Shown here: piece after piece, positions 5,687-5,866 of the stretch
How positions within the stretch are numbered: the first letter of the stretch is position 1
Layout: every line of letters begins with the position of its first letter
DNA from: Paracoccaceae bacterium
GTDB taxonomy: Bacteria; Pseudomonadota; Alphaproteobacteria; Rhodobacterales; Rhodobacteraceae
DNA length: 5,866 nucleotides
Direction of reading: 5' to 3'
Assembly: GCA_902525995.1 (NCBI GenBank)
Contig: CABZJG010000116.1
Span: 1 to 5,866, forward strand
Position numbers and translations under genes: made by a program
Notes under the pieces: model-generated
Told to the model about the DNA's origin: nothing
What the model saw: the letters and a program-made list of their open reading frames with translations, nothing else
Databases searched by the model: none

Positions 5687-5866
5687 ATATTCCAACTTAA
5701 AATGGATGTCTTCATTCATGCCAGTTGGCACGAACGTTTCCTAAAATAAGTTGCAAATTCTGTTTGCGGGAAAACCCTTTCTTCTTATTTGCATCCTACA
5801 GCCAGACTGTTCTTCGGAGGTACTGTCGTCTGTACGATTGAGCTAATTGATAATGCTATTCACCTA

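Noticed and set aside
5851..5864. Imperfect GATAAT-like palindrome resembling a Fur box
   Set aside because: Only part of the arms match, it sits at the very edge, and no gene it could control is visible.
5853..5866. ATG near the window end as the start of a next gene
   Set aside because: Only four codons are visible and no ribosome site stands at the right distance; the GGAGG at 5816-5820 is too far away.
5687..5866. Possible RNA gene or minus-strand gene in the tail
   Set aside because: All three minus-strand frames hit stops soon after entering from the window end, and no tRNA-like fold or conserved RNA motif was recognised.
1..5866. Mobile element, CRISPR array or defence-type cassette
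   Set aside because: No transposase, integrase, terminal repeats, target duplications or spaced repeats were seen; every gene belongs to a conserved housekeeping or transport family.

Overview
The window looks like ordinary chromosome from an alphaproteobacterium, most likely a marine Rhodobacterales (roseobacter-type) member. Two things point there. First, a four-gene ABC transporter matches the bztABCD operon of Rhodobacter capsulatus in gene order, protein lengths and motifs. Second, it sits directly downstream of a HAD-family phosphatase and an ATP12-type F1-ATPase assembly chaperone, a neighbourhood I recall from Rhodobacterales genomes. Base composition looks, by eye, more AT-rich than in classic Rhodobacter, which would suit one of the lower-GC marine lineages; that last step is inference.

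Layout, all genes on the + strand: the 3' end of a HAD hydrolase gene (1-175); an ATP12 chaperone gene 3 nt later (179-886); a 262-nt AT-rich intergenic region (887-1148) with a long hairpin, a plausible promoter overlapped by a short perfect dyad, and a leader that can fold just upstream of the next ribosome binding site; bztA (1149-2165), the periplasmic binding protein; a 102-nt gap holding a GC-rich hairpin (2181-2200); bztB (2268-3536) and bztC (3538-4842), the two permeases, 1 nt apart; bztD (4855-5646), the ATPase, whose Shine-Dalgarno overlaps the bztC stop; a 13-bp hairpin after bztD (5652-5686); and a 180-nt tail without a supportable gene.

The four bzt products should form one acidic/amide amino acid importer (glutamate, glutamine, aspartate, asparagine in the characterised relative). 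BztA captures ligand in the periplasm, BztB and BztC form the membrane channel, and BztD supplies the ATP hydrolysis. The hairpin between bztA and bztB fits the common arrangement in which the binding protein is made in excess over the membrane and ATPase subunits.

I found no mobile element, CRISPR array, RNA gene, defence cassette or novel protein family. All five full-length genes and the partial one are conserved families with intact motifs. What deserves a second look is non-coding: the bztA upstream region, the intra-operon hairpin, and a sigma-54-like sequence next to a dyad in the tail. I do not see an undescribed system here.
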